A stretch of 64,000 bases of DNA from Thalassobius sp965218685 (GCF_965218685.1 NZ_OZ244657.1:372001-436000), one strand, 5' to 3'; shown: positions 18,511 to 27,086, counted from the first letter of the stretch. Notes: generated from the letters alone by a model not told the origin. Program-made: numbers and translations.

Positions 18511-20553
18511 TCAAAAGATCCACTGCTTCAGCCGTATCAACTCAAGCATCTGACCTTGAGAAATCGCATCATGACCACGAGCCATGAACCGGCATATCCG
18601 GAAGATGGCATGCCCAAGGATCGGTATCGCGCCTATCACGAAGAGCGCGCAAAAGCGGGGGTGGCTCTGGCGATGACAGCGGGTTCGGCGGCGGTATCCA
18701 AAGACAGCCCGCCGGTGTTTAACAACATCTTGGCTTACAAAGACGAAGTAGTTCCCTGGATTCAGAACCTGTCTGACGGCTGCCACGAACATGGGTGTGC
18801 GGTGATGATCCAACTGACCCATCTGGGCCGCCGAACCAACTGGAACAAGGGGCATTGGCTTCCTTCTGTTTCGTCCTCCAAGCATCGCGAGCCCGCGCAC
18901 CGTGCTTTCCCCAAGCTGATTGAAGATTGGGACATCGACCGGATCATCAATGACTTTGCCGATGCAGCCGAACGCATGAAGTTCGGCGGCATGGATGGGA
19001 TTGAATTGCAGGTCTATGGTCACCTGCTGGACCAGTTCTGGTCGCCTTTGACCAATGATCTTGCCGGGCCCTATGGTGCCGACACTTTGGAAAACCGACT
19101 GCGATTCCCAATGGATGTTCTTAGCGCCGTCCGTAAACGGGTCGGAGATGAGTTTATCGTAGGCTTTCGCTATACGGCGGACGAAGCGCAAAAGGGCGGG
19201 ATCACCGAAGAGGACGGTATCGAGATTTCCAAGCGACTGGCGGCGACCGGCCAGTTGGATTTTCTGAACGTCATCAAGGGACGCATCCATAACGACCCGG
19301 CACTGACCGATGTAATCCCCGTGCAAGGCATGGCCAATGCCCCGCATCTTGATTTCGCTGGACGGGTGAAACAGGCCACTGGAATGCCCACCTTCCACGC
19401 GGCAAAGATACCGGATGTTGCCACTGCGCGTCATGCCGTCGCCGCAGGACTTTTGGACATGGTTGGCATGACTCGGGCACACATGGCCGACCCTCATATC
19501 GTGAAGAAGATTGTCGAGGGGCGCGAAGATGATATCCGCCCTTGTGTCGGGGCCACCTATTGCCTGGACCGAATTTATCAGGCCGGGGATGCCCTGTGCA
19601 TTCACAATGCCGCCACTGGTCGCGAACTGACCATGCCACACGAGATCGAACCGGCAACGGAAAAGCGCCGTGTGGTGGTCGTGGGTGCGGGCCCTGCCGG
19701 TCTGGAAGCCGCACGGGTTGCGGCCGAGCGTGGTCACGAAGTCATCGTGTTCGAAGCCCAGCCCGATCCCGGTGGACAGGTTCGATTGACGGCACAAAGC
19801 GAACGCCGCCGCGAGATGATATCGATCATTGATTGGCGAATGTCCCAATGCGCCGCGCGTGACGTGATCTTCCACTTCAACACCTTGGCCGAAGCCGATG
19901 ACGTCACCGCGTTGAACCCAGATGTCGTGATCATAGCCACGGGCGGTCTACCCAACACCGAGCTTTTCGAAACAGGCAAGGATGCACCGCATGTCGTGAC
20001 GGCCTGGGACCTGATTGCCGGGGATGTGAAACCGTCGGATCATGTGCTTATCTATGATGAAAGCGGCGACCATCCGGCGCTGCAGGCCGCAGAAGTCGCT
20101 GCATTTGCCGGGTCGAAGGTGGAAATCATGACCCCTGATCGTTCTTTTGCTCCGGATGTCATGGCGATGAACCTGACACCCTACATGCGATCCCTCCAGG
20201 ACAAGGATGTGACTTTTACCGTCACACGACGGTTGCTGAATGTCGAACGGACAGGCAACAAACTGGCTGCCACTGTCGGCACCGATTACAGCGATCACAC
20301 CTACCAGATGGAATACGATCAGGTCGTTGTAAATTACGGGACTATGCCGCTTGATGATCTTTACTTTGACCTGAAGCCAATGAGCTCAAATGGCGGAGCT
20401 GTTGACTACGAAGACCTCATTGACGGAAAGCCGCAACAAATTTCTCGCAATGCTGAAGGAACGTTTCAGCTATTTCGCATCGGAGACGCAGTTTCGGCAC
20501 GTAATACACACGCTGCTATCTACGATGCGCTGAGGTTGGTGAAGGACTTGTAA
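18511..20553 (+). CDS. NADH:flavin oxidoreductase, N-methylproline demethylase-like
   Basis: A 680-aa enzyme of the 2,4-dienoyl-CoA reductase/trimethylamine dehydrogenase group. An N-terminal FMN TIM barrel (about 1-360) is followed by a Cys cluster for a 4Fe-4S centre (RPCVGATYCLDRI, then ALCIHN) and a C-terminal FAD/NAD-binding half opening with VVVVGAGPAGLEAARVA. The N-terminus DPLLQPYQLKHLTLRNRIM and HEPAYPEDGMPK closely match what I recall of stachydrine-type N-methylproline demethylases. The exact amine substrate is inferred. The ATG at 18511 is preferred over 18478 because TCAGGA lies 6 bases upstream. It is divergent from tetR, which likely represses it. Confidence 0.85.
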   Translation, partial: SKDPLLQPYQLKHLTLRNRIMTTSHEPAYPEDGMPKDRYRAYHEERAKAGVALAMTAGSAAVSKDSPPVFNNILAYKDEVVPWIQNLSDGCHEHGCAVMIQLTHLGRRTNWNKGHWLPSVSSSKHREPAHRAFPKLIEDWDIDRIINDFADAAERMKFGGMDGIELQVYGHLLDQFWSPLTNDLAGPYGADTLENRLRFPMDVLSAVRKRVGDEFIVGFRYTADEAQKGGITEEDGIEISKRLAATGQLDFLNVIKGRIHNDPALTDVIPVQGMANAPHLDFAGRVKQATGMPTFHAAKIPDVATARHAVAAGLLDMVGMTRAHMADPHIVKKIVEGREDDIRPCVGATYCLDRIYQAGDALCIHNAATGRELTMPHEIEPATEKRRVVVVGAGPAGLEAARVAAERGHEVIVFEAQPDPGGQVRLTAQSERRREMISIIDWRMSQCAARDVIFHFNTLAEADDVTALNPDVVIIATGGLPNTELFETGKDAPHVVTAWDLIAGDVKPSDHVLIYDESGDHPALQAAEVAAFAGSKVEIMTPDRSFAPDVMAMNLTPYMRSLQDKDVTFTVTRRLLNVERTGNKLAATVGTDYSDHTYQMEYDQVVVNYGTMPLDDLYFDLKPMSSNGGAVDYEDLIDGKPQQISRNAEGTFQLFRIGDAVSARNTHAAIYDALRLVKDL

Positions 20554-21032
20554 AGCAAAGTCTTCAAATTAAACACTGCTTGGAATGGGTATGCATTGAT
20601 AAATTGCGTGTCCATTTCTGCAAAAAGACCGTCGAACACGTCTGCTTTGTGCCTCAAATCTACCTTTTGCGCTTTTTGCGGCATTGGTCGAATTGGTGAA
20701 GGTTTTCTGATGCGGGTCGCGGCGTAAGGTTGGCGCCTTGGCGGGCGGACGACCCGCGTTGGAAAACCTCCCAAGGACGAAGCCGCGAGGGTCTTGGTGA
20801 GACTATGGGGAAAGAGCGCCGGCGGTTGATGCGACGGCGATTTCAGCGGGCCGTTTCACGTTTTTCACGGCGGTGGACACGCGGGCTTCCCAGTCCAGCC
20901 GCCAAGCGCTAACCGTCGGACTGTGTGCATGTGCGGTCTGGAACCGCGCTGGTACCTGATCGGCGCAGGTGGCTTGGGCCGGGCCTGCATGGAGCTGCCA
21001 GCATGGGTTTATGATCTTTGCGAGGCGTTCGG
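20554..21032. other. Gap between oxidoreductase and IS91 transposase; includes the IS left end
   Basis: About 480 bases without a credible gene. The part from about 20700 onward probably belongs to the IS91-type element, because GC content and character change there and a large terminal-type hairpin occurs at 20700-20769. The first 145 bases (20554-20699) are AT-richer and hold no recognisable feature. Confidence 0.5.
20700..20769. repeat. Two-step palindromic hairpin at IS91 end
   Basis: AGGTTTTC (20700-20707) pairs with GAAAACCT (20762-20769), and GCGGGTCG (20712-20719) pairs with CGACCCGC (20750-20757). The two stems are separated by symmetrical 4-base internal loops (TGAT and GTTG). The 30-base apical region contains a further GGCG/CGCC pair. 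Such structures mark origin or terminus ends in IS91-type elements. Confidence 0.7.
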
Positions 21033-22232
21033 TCATGCGGCCTGCTCCCTTGGTGGCGCGCGCGACATCGGTTTTTGCCCACGACGGAAGATCTCGATGA
21101 TACGCATGGGTCCGCCGCAGCATGGGCAGGGTTCACGCAGCGTAAGAGGGGCAACCTCTGGCTCAAGATCGTGGTTATCCGCCTGTTCCACTGGCTGGAC
21201 GCAGAGCAGCGCGCGGATTTTGGTGAGGTTCGCTTTGCGGACACCGCTGGCCAGCAGGCCGTAATGGCGGATGCGATGGAACCCATCGGGCAGGACATGG
21301 ATCAGGAAGCGGCGGATGAACTCGGGTGTGGCAAGGCGCATGATCTTCTGGCGATCGCCATTTTTGATGCGATAATCCTTCCAACGGAAAGCTACAGTGT
21401 GGGCATCCGCGCTGACCAAGCGATGGTTCGAGATCGCTACCCTGTGGGTATAGCGGCTCAGATAGGCAAGCACGGCCTCTGGGCCGCCAAAGGGCGGTTT
21501 GGAATAGACCACCCATTCGGATTTACGGAATGGGGTGAGCCAGGCGGTAAAGGCATCCGGCCGGACCAACCGCTCCAGGTCGCCATAGAAAGCCAGGTCT
21601 CCGGCTTGGTGCAGCGCCATCAGGCCGTCCAGAAAGAGGCGGCGGAACAGGCGGGACAGCACGCGCACATGCAAGAAGAACCCGGGCTTGCTGGCGACCC
21701 ACCTGGTGCCGTCCCTCGACAGACCGCCGCCGGGCACGATCATATGGATATGCGGATGGTGTGTCATGGCAGAGCCCCAGGTGTGCAAGACGCTGGTCAG
21801 CCCCACCTTCGCACCCATGCGTTTGGGGTCGGCGGCAGTGGTCATGACCGTTTCCGCCGACGCTTTGAACAGCAGCGCGTAGACCGCCCTCTTGTTCCAA
21901 TAGGCGATTTGCGCGATCTCGGCGGGCAGCGTGAACACGACGTGGAAATATTCCACGGGAAGCAGGTCCTCGGCGCGGGCCTCAATCCAGTCTCGCGCCG
22001 TCGGCCCCTGACACTTCGGGCAATGGCGGTTCTTGCAACTGTTGTAGGCGATGTGATGGTGGCCGCACTTGGTGCAACCGGCCACATGCCCGCCGAGCGC
22101 GTCGGTCCGGCAGGCTTCTATCGCTGACATCACCTTGAGTTGCGAGAGGCTGACATGCCCGGCATTGGCCTGCCGCCACGCAGGACCATGGGCACGGAAG
22201 ATGTCAGCGATCTCTAGCTTTGGCCGGGGCAC
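21033..22232 (-). CDS. IS91-family transposase
   Basis: Rolling-circle-type transposase of about 399 aa. The N-terminal zinc-finger-like region is CTKCGHHHIAYNSCKNRHC followed by PKC. The HUH-type metal motif lies in HPHIHMIVPGGGLS, and the tyrosine region in YLSRYTHRVAISNHRL. The C-terminus has a further Cys pair (CPCCGGPM). The GTG at 22232 gives a start (MPRPKLEIADIFRAHG) like relatives; an in-frame TTG at 22244 abuts the recombinase stop and is an alternative. The gene looks intact, so the element may still be active. It follows the recombinase gene directly and is probably translated from the same mRNA. Confidence 0.93.
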   Translation of the reverse strand: MPRPKLEIADIFRAHGPAWRQANAGHVSLSQLKVMSAIEACRTDALGGHVAGCTKCGHHHIAYNSCKNRHCPKCQGPTARDWIEARAEDLLPVEYFHVVFTLPAEIAQIAYWNKRAVYALLFKASAETVMTTAADPKRMGAKVGLTSVLHTWGSAMTHHPHIHMIVPGGGLSRDGTRWVASKPGFFLHVRVLSRLFRRLFLDGLMALHQAGDLAFYGDLERLVRPDAFTAWLTPFRKSEWVVYSKPPFGGPEAVLAYLSRYTHRVAISNHRLVSADAHTVAFRWKDYRIKNGDRQKIMRLATPEFIRRFLIHVLPDGFHRIRHYGLLASGVRKANLTKIRALLCVQPVEQADNHDLEPEVAPLTLREPCPCCGGPMRIIEIFRRGQKPMSRAPPREQAA

Positions 22233-22244
22233 CCCGACAGCCAA

Positions 22245-23132
22245 TCACTCCAGACTTCGCTTCACAGTCTGGTCCTGCAGCTTGGCCAGCATCTCGTAGG
22301 GGCTGACCGTGTCGCGGATCGTTTTGGTGGCGACGTGGGTATATTGCGCCGTCGTGGTGAGCTTGGCGTGACCGAGCAGCACCTGGATCACCCGCACATC
22401 CGTGTTGGCCTCCAACAGATGTGTCGCGAAACTGTGCCTCAGCGTGTGCAGTGTTGCCGGTTTGCTGATGCCAGCCATGTGCTTGGCTGAGGTGAAAGCA
22501 CGGTTCAACTGCCTCGGCGAAATCGGGTTGATCTTTGGCTTGCCCGGGAACAGCCAGCCTTCCGGGCGGGCCTCGCGCCACCAATCACGCAACAGATTCA
22601 GCAAGCCCGGGGACAGCATGACCTTGCGATCCTTACGCCCCTTGCCCTGCTCGACATGGATCAGCATCCGGTCGCTGTCGATATCACCGATCTTGAGATT
22701 ACAGACTTCCGCTGCCCTGAGGCCGGCACCGTAAGAAATGCTGAGCGCCGCCCGATACTTCAGCCCTGGCCCGGGTGCCGCCATCAGGATGTCGGACACC
22801 TCCTCGACGCTGAGAACGATCGGCAACTTCCGCGGTTCGGTGCGGAATTGCATATAGCGCTTCATCTCCTCCCGCCCGCAGGTCATGCCGAAGAAGAACC
22901 TGAGCGCCACGATCCGCGCATTGAAAGTTGACGGCGTGACCCCTGCGTTGGTCATATGAAGCTGATAGGCGCGCAGTTCCTCCGGCGTTGCGGTATCAGG
23001 CGAATGGCCAAGGAATGCGGTGAAGTCTTTGATCGCTCGGATGTGGGCTTTCTGAGCTTTGTCGCCCATGCCACGGATACGCATGTCTTCGACCATCCGC
23101 TGACGCAGCGGGCTTACTCTCTCCTCTGTCAT
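22245..23132 (-). CDS. Tyrosine recombinase/phage-type integrase (IS91-associated)
   Basis: Site-specific recombinase of 295 aa with an N-terminal SAM-like core-binding domain (about 1-95) and a C-terminal catalytic domain. Catalytic residues are visible: Arg in SYGAGLRAAEVCNL, the HTLRHSFATHLLE box (His and Arg), LLGHAKLTTT, and the nucleophilic Tyr in TAQYTHV. The ATG at 23132 is strongly supported by AGGAGG just upstream; the frame is open to 23186. It is immediately followed by the IS91 transposase gene, an arrangement seen in other alphaproteobacteria. Its role in IS movement is not known to me. It could also act on the flanking 69-bp repeats, but nothing shows this. Confidence 0.93.
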   Translation of the reverse strand: MTEERVSPLRQRMVEDMRIRGMGDKAQKAHIRAIKDFTAFLGHSPDTATPEELRAYQLHMTNAGVTPSTFNARIVALRFFFGMTCGREEMKRYMQFRTEPRKLPIVLSVEEVSDILMAAPGPGLKYRAALSISYGAGLRAAEVCNLKIGDIDSDRMLIHVEQGKGRKDRKVMLSPGLLNLLRDWWREARPEGWLFPGKPKINPISPRQLNRAFTSAKHMAGISKPATLHTLRHSFATHLLEANTDVRVIQVLLGHAKLTTTAQYTHVATKTIRDTVSPYEMLAKLQDQTVKRSLE

Positions 23133-23423
23133 GGAAACCTCCTGTCTAATGATTGAGAAGGCCCCAATCGTCCGGCAGGTCATCAAAATCGCAAAATGCG
23201 CACTGATTTGGTCAGGTCACCACACCAACCAAAGGCGCCAATGCCGCGGAGCGGCTTAGTCCATGGGCTCATACCCGACGTTGGGCAGGGATCGGGCGTG
23301 CTTCAAAGCATCGCTGTCACCGGCACGATCCGGGTATACCGCCAATGTATTCCTTAACCGTTTTGTTTTTCCTGCCGACTTGAACTGCGCGTCGCAGTCT
23401 TCACTCGTGCTTCTGCGCTTTGG

Positions 23424-24392
23424 TCATATCAAGTTTGCCAACAGGAAATATATGGGGAGCCCGAGGGTGAGGTTGAAGGGAAATGTGACCCCGAGCGCAA
23501 GTGATAGATAGATGCCCGATTTCGCCTGCGGCAAAGCCAGGCGCATGGCGGCTGGCACGGCGATGTAAGAGGCCGAGGCGCTCAGAACCATCATTAGGAA
23601 AATACCCCCGGTGCTCAGCCCGATCAGCACGCCGGCCGCAAGACCGAACAGGCTGCCGATCAGCGGCATGATGCAGCCGAAGGCCAGCAGGCCGCCCGAG
23701 ATGTCTTTGCGGTGTTCCAGAAGGCTCTTGCCCGCAGACAGGCCCATATCCAGCAGAAACACCGCCAGCACGCCGGTGAACGGAACCACGATGAAGGGCT
23801 TGAGCTCGATCAGCCCGGCCTCGCCGGTGATCGCGCCGATAGCGAAGGAACCGATCAGCAGCACGATGGAGCCGTTGCCGATGATGTGGCGGAGGAGCGA
23901 ATTGTCGGATGAGGCCGTGCCCGCTCTGCGTGCGGCGAGCCAAAGTGCGGACATGATCGCGGGCACTTCCATGACCGCGGCAACCGCCACAAGGTATCCT
24001 TCGAACCCAAGGCCGCGCCCTTCAAGCAGGTTCACCGCAGTGACGAATGTCACGATCGAGATCGATCCATAATGTCCTGCAACCGCAGAGGCATTCAGGG
24101 GATCGAGACGGGTCATGATCCTGAGCAGCCAATAGGCGATGAAGGGCAAGACGAAGGACAGCACGGCCCCCGCCCCGAGCGAGGCGATCATCTGGGAATC
24201 GACCCCGCTCTCTGCGACCGCCACGCCGCCCTTGAAGCCGATTGCAAGCAGCAGGTAGATCGACATGATCTTGGCTGCTCCGTCTGGGATCGACAGGTCG
24301 CTGCGGGCAATCGCAGCGACCAGGCCAAGGATGAAGAAAAGGATCGTGGGCGCGAGCAGGTTGCTCGCCAGGGAGGCGATTGAAAGGTCCAT
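23424..24392 (-). CDS. sbtA: Sodium-dependent bicarbonate transporter, SbtA family
   Basis: A 322-aa integral membrane protein with about ten hydrophobic helices in two inverted halves. Segments LGLVAAIARSDLSIPDGAAK, YLLLAIGFKGGVA and the glycine/serine-rich AVAGHYGSISIVTFVTAVN are hallmarks of the SbtA permease family. SbtA imports HCO3- with Na+ in cyanobacteria. The cytoplasmic loop between the halves is short, and no sbtB regulator gene is nearby. The ATG at 24392 is chosen because the family N-terminus (ASLASNLLAPTILFFILG) follows; the ribosome site is weak (GGGAC). It lies 31 bases after nhaA on the same strand. Confidence 0.87.
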   Translation of the reverse strand: MDLSIASLASNLLAPTILFFILGLVAAIARSDLSIPDGAAKIMSIYLLLAIGFKGGVAVAESGVDSQMIASLGAGAVLSFVLPFIAYWLLRIMTRLDPLNASAVAGHYGSISIVTFVTAVNLLEGRGLGFEGYLVAVAAVMEVPAIMSALWLAARRAGTASSDNSLLRHIIGNGSIVLLIGSFAIGAITGEAGLIELKPFIVVPFTGVLAVFLLDMGLSAGKSLLEHRKDISGGLLAFGCIMPLIGSLFGLAAGVLIGLSTGGIFLMMVLSASASYIAVPAAMRLALPQAKSGIYLSLALGVTFPFNLTLGLPIYFLLANLI

Positions 24393-24423
24393 GACTGTCC
24401 CGTAACTTGGTTGTTGTCGTTGT

Positions 24424-25614
24424 TTATGCAGCAGGCGCGGTGACCGATGCCGGGCGTGCAGCACTGCGCAGCACCGCGTAGCCCAGCAGGCCGGATAGGA
24501 TCGAGCCCGAGATCACCCCCAGCCGCACCGCGTTCATGGTGTCACCGGCGCCGAAGGCCAGCGAGCCGATGAACAGGCTCATGGTAAATCCCACGCCGGT
24601 CAGGCAGGCCACACCGTAGATATGGCGCCAGTCCACTCCCTCGGGCAACCTCGCCAGCCCGCTCTTGACCGCGATCCAGGTGGCCCCGAACACGCCGACC
24701 TGCTTGCCCAGGAACAGCCCGGCGGCGATGCCAAGGGGCAGCGGCTGGGTCAGGTCGTCGAGCGACAGGCCGGTCAGGCTCACACCCGCATTGGCGAAAG
24801 CAAAGACCGGCAGGATCAGGAAGGCGACCCAGGGGTGCAGGGAATGCTCCAGCCGGTACAGCAGCGCCTTCTCGCCATCCTTTTCTTTCAGCGGGATGGT
24901 CAGCGCGATCAGCACGCCCGCCAGGGTCGCATGGACACCTGATTTCAGCACGAATACCCACATGAAAACCCCGATGATCAGGTACGGCGCCACCCGTTGA
25001 ACCCCCATCCGATTGAGCGCAACCGCCAGCGCGAAACCCAGCATCGACAGGGTCAGCGCATTGGTTGACAGCTCGGAGGTGTAAAACACCGCGATGATAA
25101 CAATGGCGCCCAGATCATCGATGATGGCAACCGCCAGCAGAAACACCTTGAGCGCCACCGGCGCGCGAGTCCCGAGCAGGGCGAGAATACCGAGGGCAAA
25201 AGCGATATCAGTGGCCGTGGGTACCGCCCAGCCAGTGAGATTGGCAGGCAACCCCCTGTTCATCGCCACAAAGACCAGCGCCGGCACCGCCATGCCGCCA
25301 ATCGCTGCCAGCACCGGTAACACCGCCTTGTCAAAGCTCGAAAGCTCGCCGGTGAGCACCTCGCGCTTGATCTCCAGTCCGACCAGGAAGAAGAAGATCG
25401 CCATCAGCCCGTCATTGATCCACAACAGCGCCGGTTTGGATATCTCAAAACTGCCGATCCCGACCCGGATGTTAGTGCCAAGAACACCATCATAAAGCGC
25501 CGCCAGCGGGCTGTTGGCGGCCAGCATAGCCGTGAGGGCAACCCCCATTAGGATCAAGCCAGCGCTGGCCTCAAGTTTCATAAAGGCCTGGATGCGGGAC
25601 AGGGTCTTGACCAT
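24424..25614 (-). CDS. nhaA: Na+/H+ antiporter NhaA
   Basis: A 396-aa inner-membrane antiporter that exchanges internal Na+ for external H+. The ion-binding aspartates are visible in AIIDDLGAIVIIAVFYT, with the preceding TATDIAFALGILALLG and the later GVGFTMSLFIGSLAF typical of NhaA. Length with this start is close to E. coli NhaA (388 aa), and CGGAA lies 7 bases ahead. In-frame ATGs at 25668 and 25689 would add up to 25 residues and cannot be excluded. It is upstream of sbtA and divergent from a LysR gene. Pairing suggests Na+ brought in by SbtA is expelled by NhaA. Confidence 0.94.
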   Translation of the reverse strand: MVKTLSRIQAFMKLEASAGLILMGVALTAMLAANSPLAALYDGVLGTNIRVGIGSFEISKPALLWINDGLMAIFFFLVGLEIKREVLTGELSSFDKAVLPVLAAIGGMAVPALVFVAMNRGLPANLTGWAVPTATDIAFALGILALLGTRAPVALKVFLLAVAIIDDLGAIVIIAVFYTSELSTNALTLSMLGFALAVALNRMGVQRVAPYLIIGVFMWVFVLKSGVHATLAGVLIALTIPLKEKDGEKALLYRLEHSLHPWVAFLILPVFAFANAGVSLTGLSLDDLTQPLPLGIAAGLFLGKQVGVFGATWIAVKSGLARLPEGVDWRHIYGVACLTGVGFTMSLFIGSLAFGAGDTMNAVRLGVISGSILSGLLGYAVLRSAARPASVTAPAA

Positions 25615-25698
25615 CGGAATTTCCGTTCGATTGAGGGTGTCTGCAGGGATATCGGTTGCCAGAGACATACTTTCAAATATATGTTTCATCTATATTGC

Positions 25699-25713
25699 AT
25701 AGCTTGAGGCTAT
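25699..25713. promoter_or_regulatory. LysR-type box (ATAGC-N5-GCTAT)
   Basis: ATAGC at 25699-25703 and GCTAT at 25709-25713 form a perfect interrupted palindrome containing the T-N11-A signature of LysR regulators (T25700, A25712). It lies directly in front of the lysR ATG (25715) and within the nhaA promoter region, fitting autoregulation and control of nhaA-sbtA. Confidence 0.6.
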
Positions 25714-25714
25714 A

Positions 25715-26620
25715 ATGCGCCCAACCCTGCGCCAGCTCGAATACATCGTCGCCGTTGCCGAGACCGGACAGGTCAGCCTGGCCGCGACTCGGCTGAATGT
25801 CAGCCAGCCCAGCCTCTCGGCGCAGTTGGCCGAAGTCGAGGCCGATCTGGGTGCCGTGCTCTTTCAGCGCGGACGGTCGGGTGCCAAGCCCACACCGGTG
25901 GGCGAAGAAGTCACGCGGCGGGCCCGCCAGATCCTGCATGAACTGCAGGACCTGCGCGCCGCGGCCCGGGGCGGCGGCATCTTCCAGGGCCGTTTGCGCC
26001 TGGGCGTGCTGCCCTCGATCGGGCCCTACTTGCTTCCCGGCGTGGTGCGGCGGCTGCATGTCGAACACCCCAGCTTTCGCCTGATCGTGCGCGAAGAGAG
26101 CACCCGTGACCTGGATGAAGGGCTGCGCAGCGGGCGGCTGGACATGATCATCTCGACGCCCGAAGACCATCCGGGCACCCGTCAGGCGCCGCTGTTCACA
26201 GAAAAACTCTGGACCGCCATGGCACTGGATCACCCGCTGCACGACGAAACCAGCCGGGTCGCATTGCAGGCGCTTGCCGGGCAGATTTTCCTGACCCTTG
26301 GCGCCGGGCACCGGTTGTCGCACATCGTCGCGGGCCTTGCCAGCCGTGCTGGTGGCCACGTTTCGGATGAATACGAAGGCACGAGCCTGGACGCGATCCG
26401 CCTGATGGCAGCCTCTGGCGCCGGGATCGCCATCCTGCCCAGCATCTATGCCGCGACCGAGGCGCGCCGCGCCACCGATGTGAGCCTGCGGGTGCTGGAT
26501 GACCCCGCGGCCAGCCGCGACATCGCGCTGATCCAGCCACAGCTCCCGGAACCCCGCCCCGGCAGCGAGGTATTGTCGGAAATACTCAGAGCCGAGGCGC
26601 AGCGTTTACTGGCAGCCTGA
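25715..26620 (+). CDS. LysR-family transcriptional regulator (OxyR-like)
   Basis: A 301-aa regulator with an N-terminal winged helix-turn-helix (RQLEYIVAVAETGQVSLAAT then RLNVSQPSLSAQLAEVE) and a C-terminal periplasmic-binding-type effector domain. Overall similarity to the OxyR branch is apparent, but the OxyR redox cysteine pair is not visible, so it is not called oxyR. It is divergent from nhaA-sbtA with a T-N11-A box in the gap, so it probably controls them. The effector is unknown and could be linked to inorganic carbon, Na+ or pH. The ATG at 25715 lacks a good ribosome site. Confidence 0.88.
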   Translation: MRPTLRQLEYIVAVAETGQVSLAATRLNVSQPSLSAQLAEVEADLGAVLFQRGRSGAKPTPVGEEVTRRARQILHELQDLRAAARGGGIFQGRLRLGVLPSIGPYLLPGVVRRLHVEHPSFRLIVREESTRDLDEGLRSGRLDMIISTPEDHPGTRQAPLFTEKLWTAMALDHPLHDETSRVALQALAGQIFLTLGAGHRLSHIVAGLASRAGGHVSDEYEGTSLDAIRLMAASGAGIAILPSIYAATEARRATDVSLRVLDDPAASRDIALIQPQLPEPRPGSEVLSEILRAEAQRLLAA

Positions 26621-27086
26621 TCCGCCAAGAGGCTCGGCCTAGGAGACCGGGTTGTAAATCATACCCCGAGTACGCGACCGCAGAGCCAATTCCAGTAAAA
26701 ACGGGGCAAACACGGAGTTCGAGCGTTCGCCATCGCGCTGAGTGACACCGCCTGGATCACTATGCGTTTGCATTCGGATTTGTGGCCAGCAAGATCGGCT
26801 CGCTTGTCTTTGCCGGGTTGAGTGTCGGTTTGACCCGGGTGGTCGGCTTTTTCCTGTCGATCGGACTGGTGGCGTCGGATGACTGGTTCTATGGCCGTTT
26901 CCGGACGTTCTGGACCCGGTTTCAGCCATGCTGCACCGCCGCGCAGTGCGGCAGGGTGTATCCGAAGCGGTCATTGTTTATGTCAGCAGCGCGGACAAAG
27001 CTGACATCAATTGACCCAACTCAGTATTCCGATAAATAGGTCGAAGCCCATTTTCATCTTTGTCCGCGTCTCAAAAGAACCCTTCC
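26621..27086. other. Gap without a supported gene; contains repeat copy 2
   Basis: About 466 bases. No complete gene is credible. A plus-strand frame open from about 26746 encodes a hydrophobic run (VASKIGSLVFAGLSVGL and VVGFFLSIGLVASDDWF) that lacks a start with ribosome site. It runs into the 69-bp repeat and could be a gene fragment. The repeat copy occupies 26915-26983. Confidence 0.4.
26915..26983 (+). repeat. 69-bp direct repeat, copy 2 (right edge of accessory island)
   Basis: Second copy of the repeat at 12530-12598, same orientation, 61 of 69 positions identical and no gaps. Several mismatches fall at third positions of the frame beginning ATG at 26928 (MLHRRAVRQGVSEAVIVYV), so the repeat may derive from a conserved coding end. 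No open gene contains it here. Confidence 0.9.

Larger units (their letters stand above)
20700..23132 (-). mobile_element. IS91-family element with tyrosine recombinase (approximate limits)
   Basis: The unit consists of a tyrosine recombinase gene followed directly by an IS91-type transposase gene on the minus strand, with a structured end at 20700-20769. This two-gene arrangement is common in alphaproteobacterial IS91 relatives. IS91 elements move by a rolling-circle-like mechanism, lack terminal inverted repeats and do not duplicate the target, so the exact ends cannot be fixed from one sequence. The left end is probably within a few bases of 20700. The right end lies somewhere between 23133 and about 23270. 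Confidence 0.75.

Noticed and set aside
20520..20774. 84-aa minus-strand frame at the IS91 left end
   Set aside because: It crosses the end of the oxidoreductase gene and the IS hairpin; no family features.
25715..26620. LysR regulator as OxyR itself
   Set aside because: The peroxide-sensing cysteine pair expected in OxyR is not visible, and the neighbours are ion transporters, not catalase or peroxidase genes.
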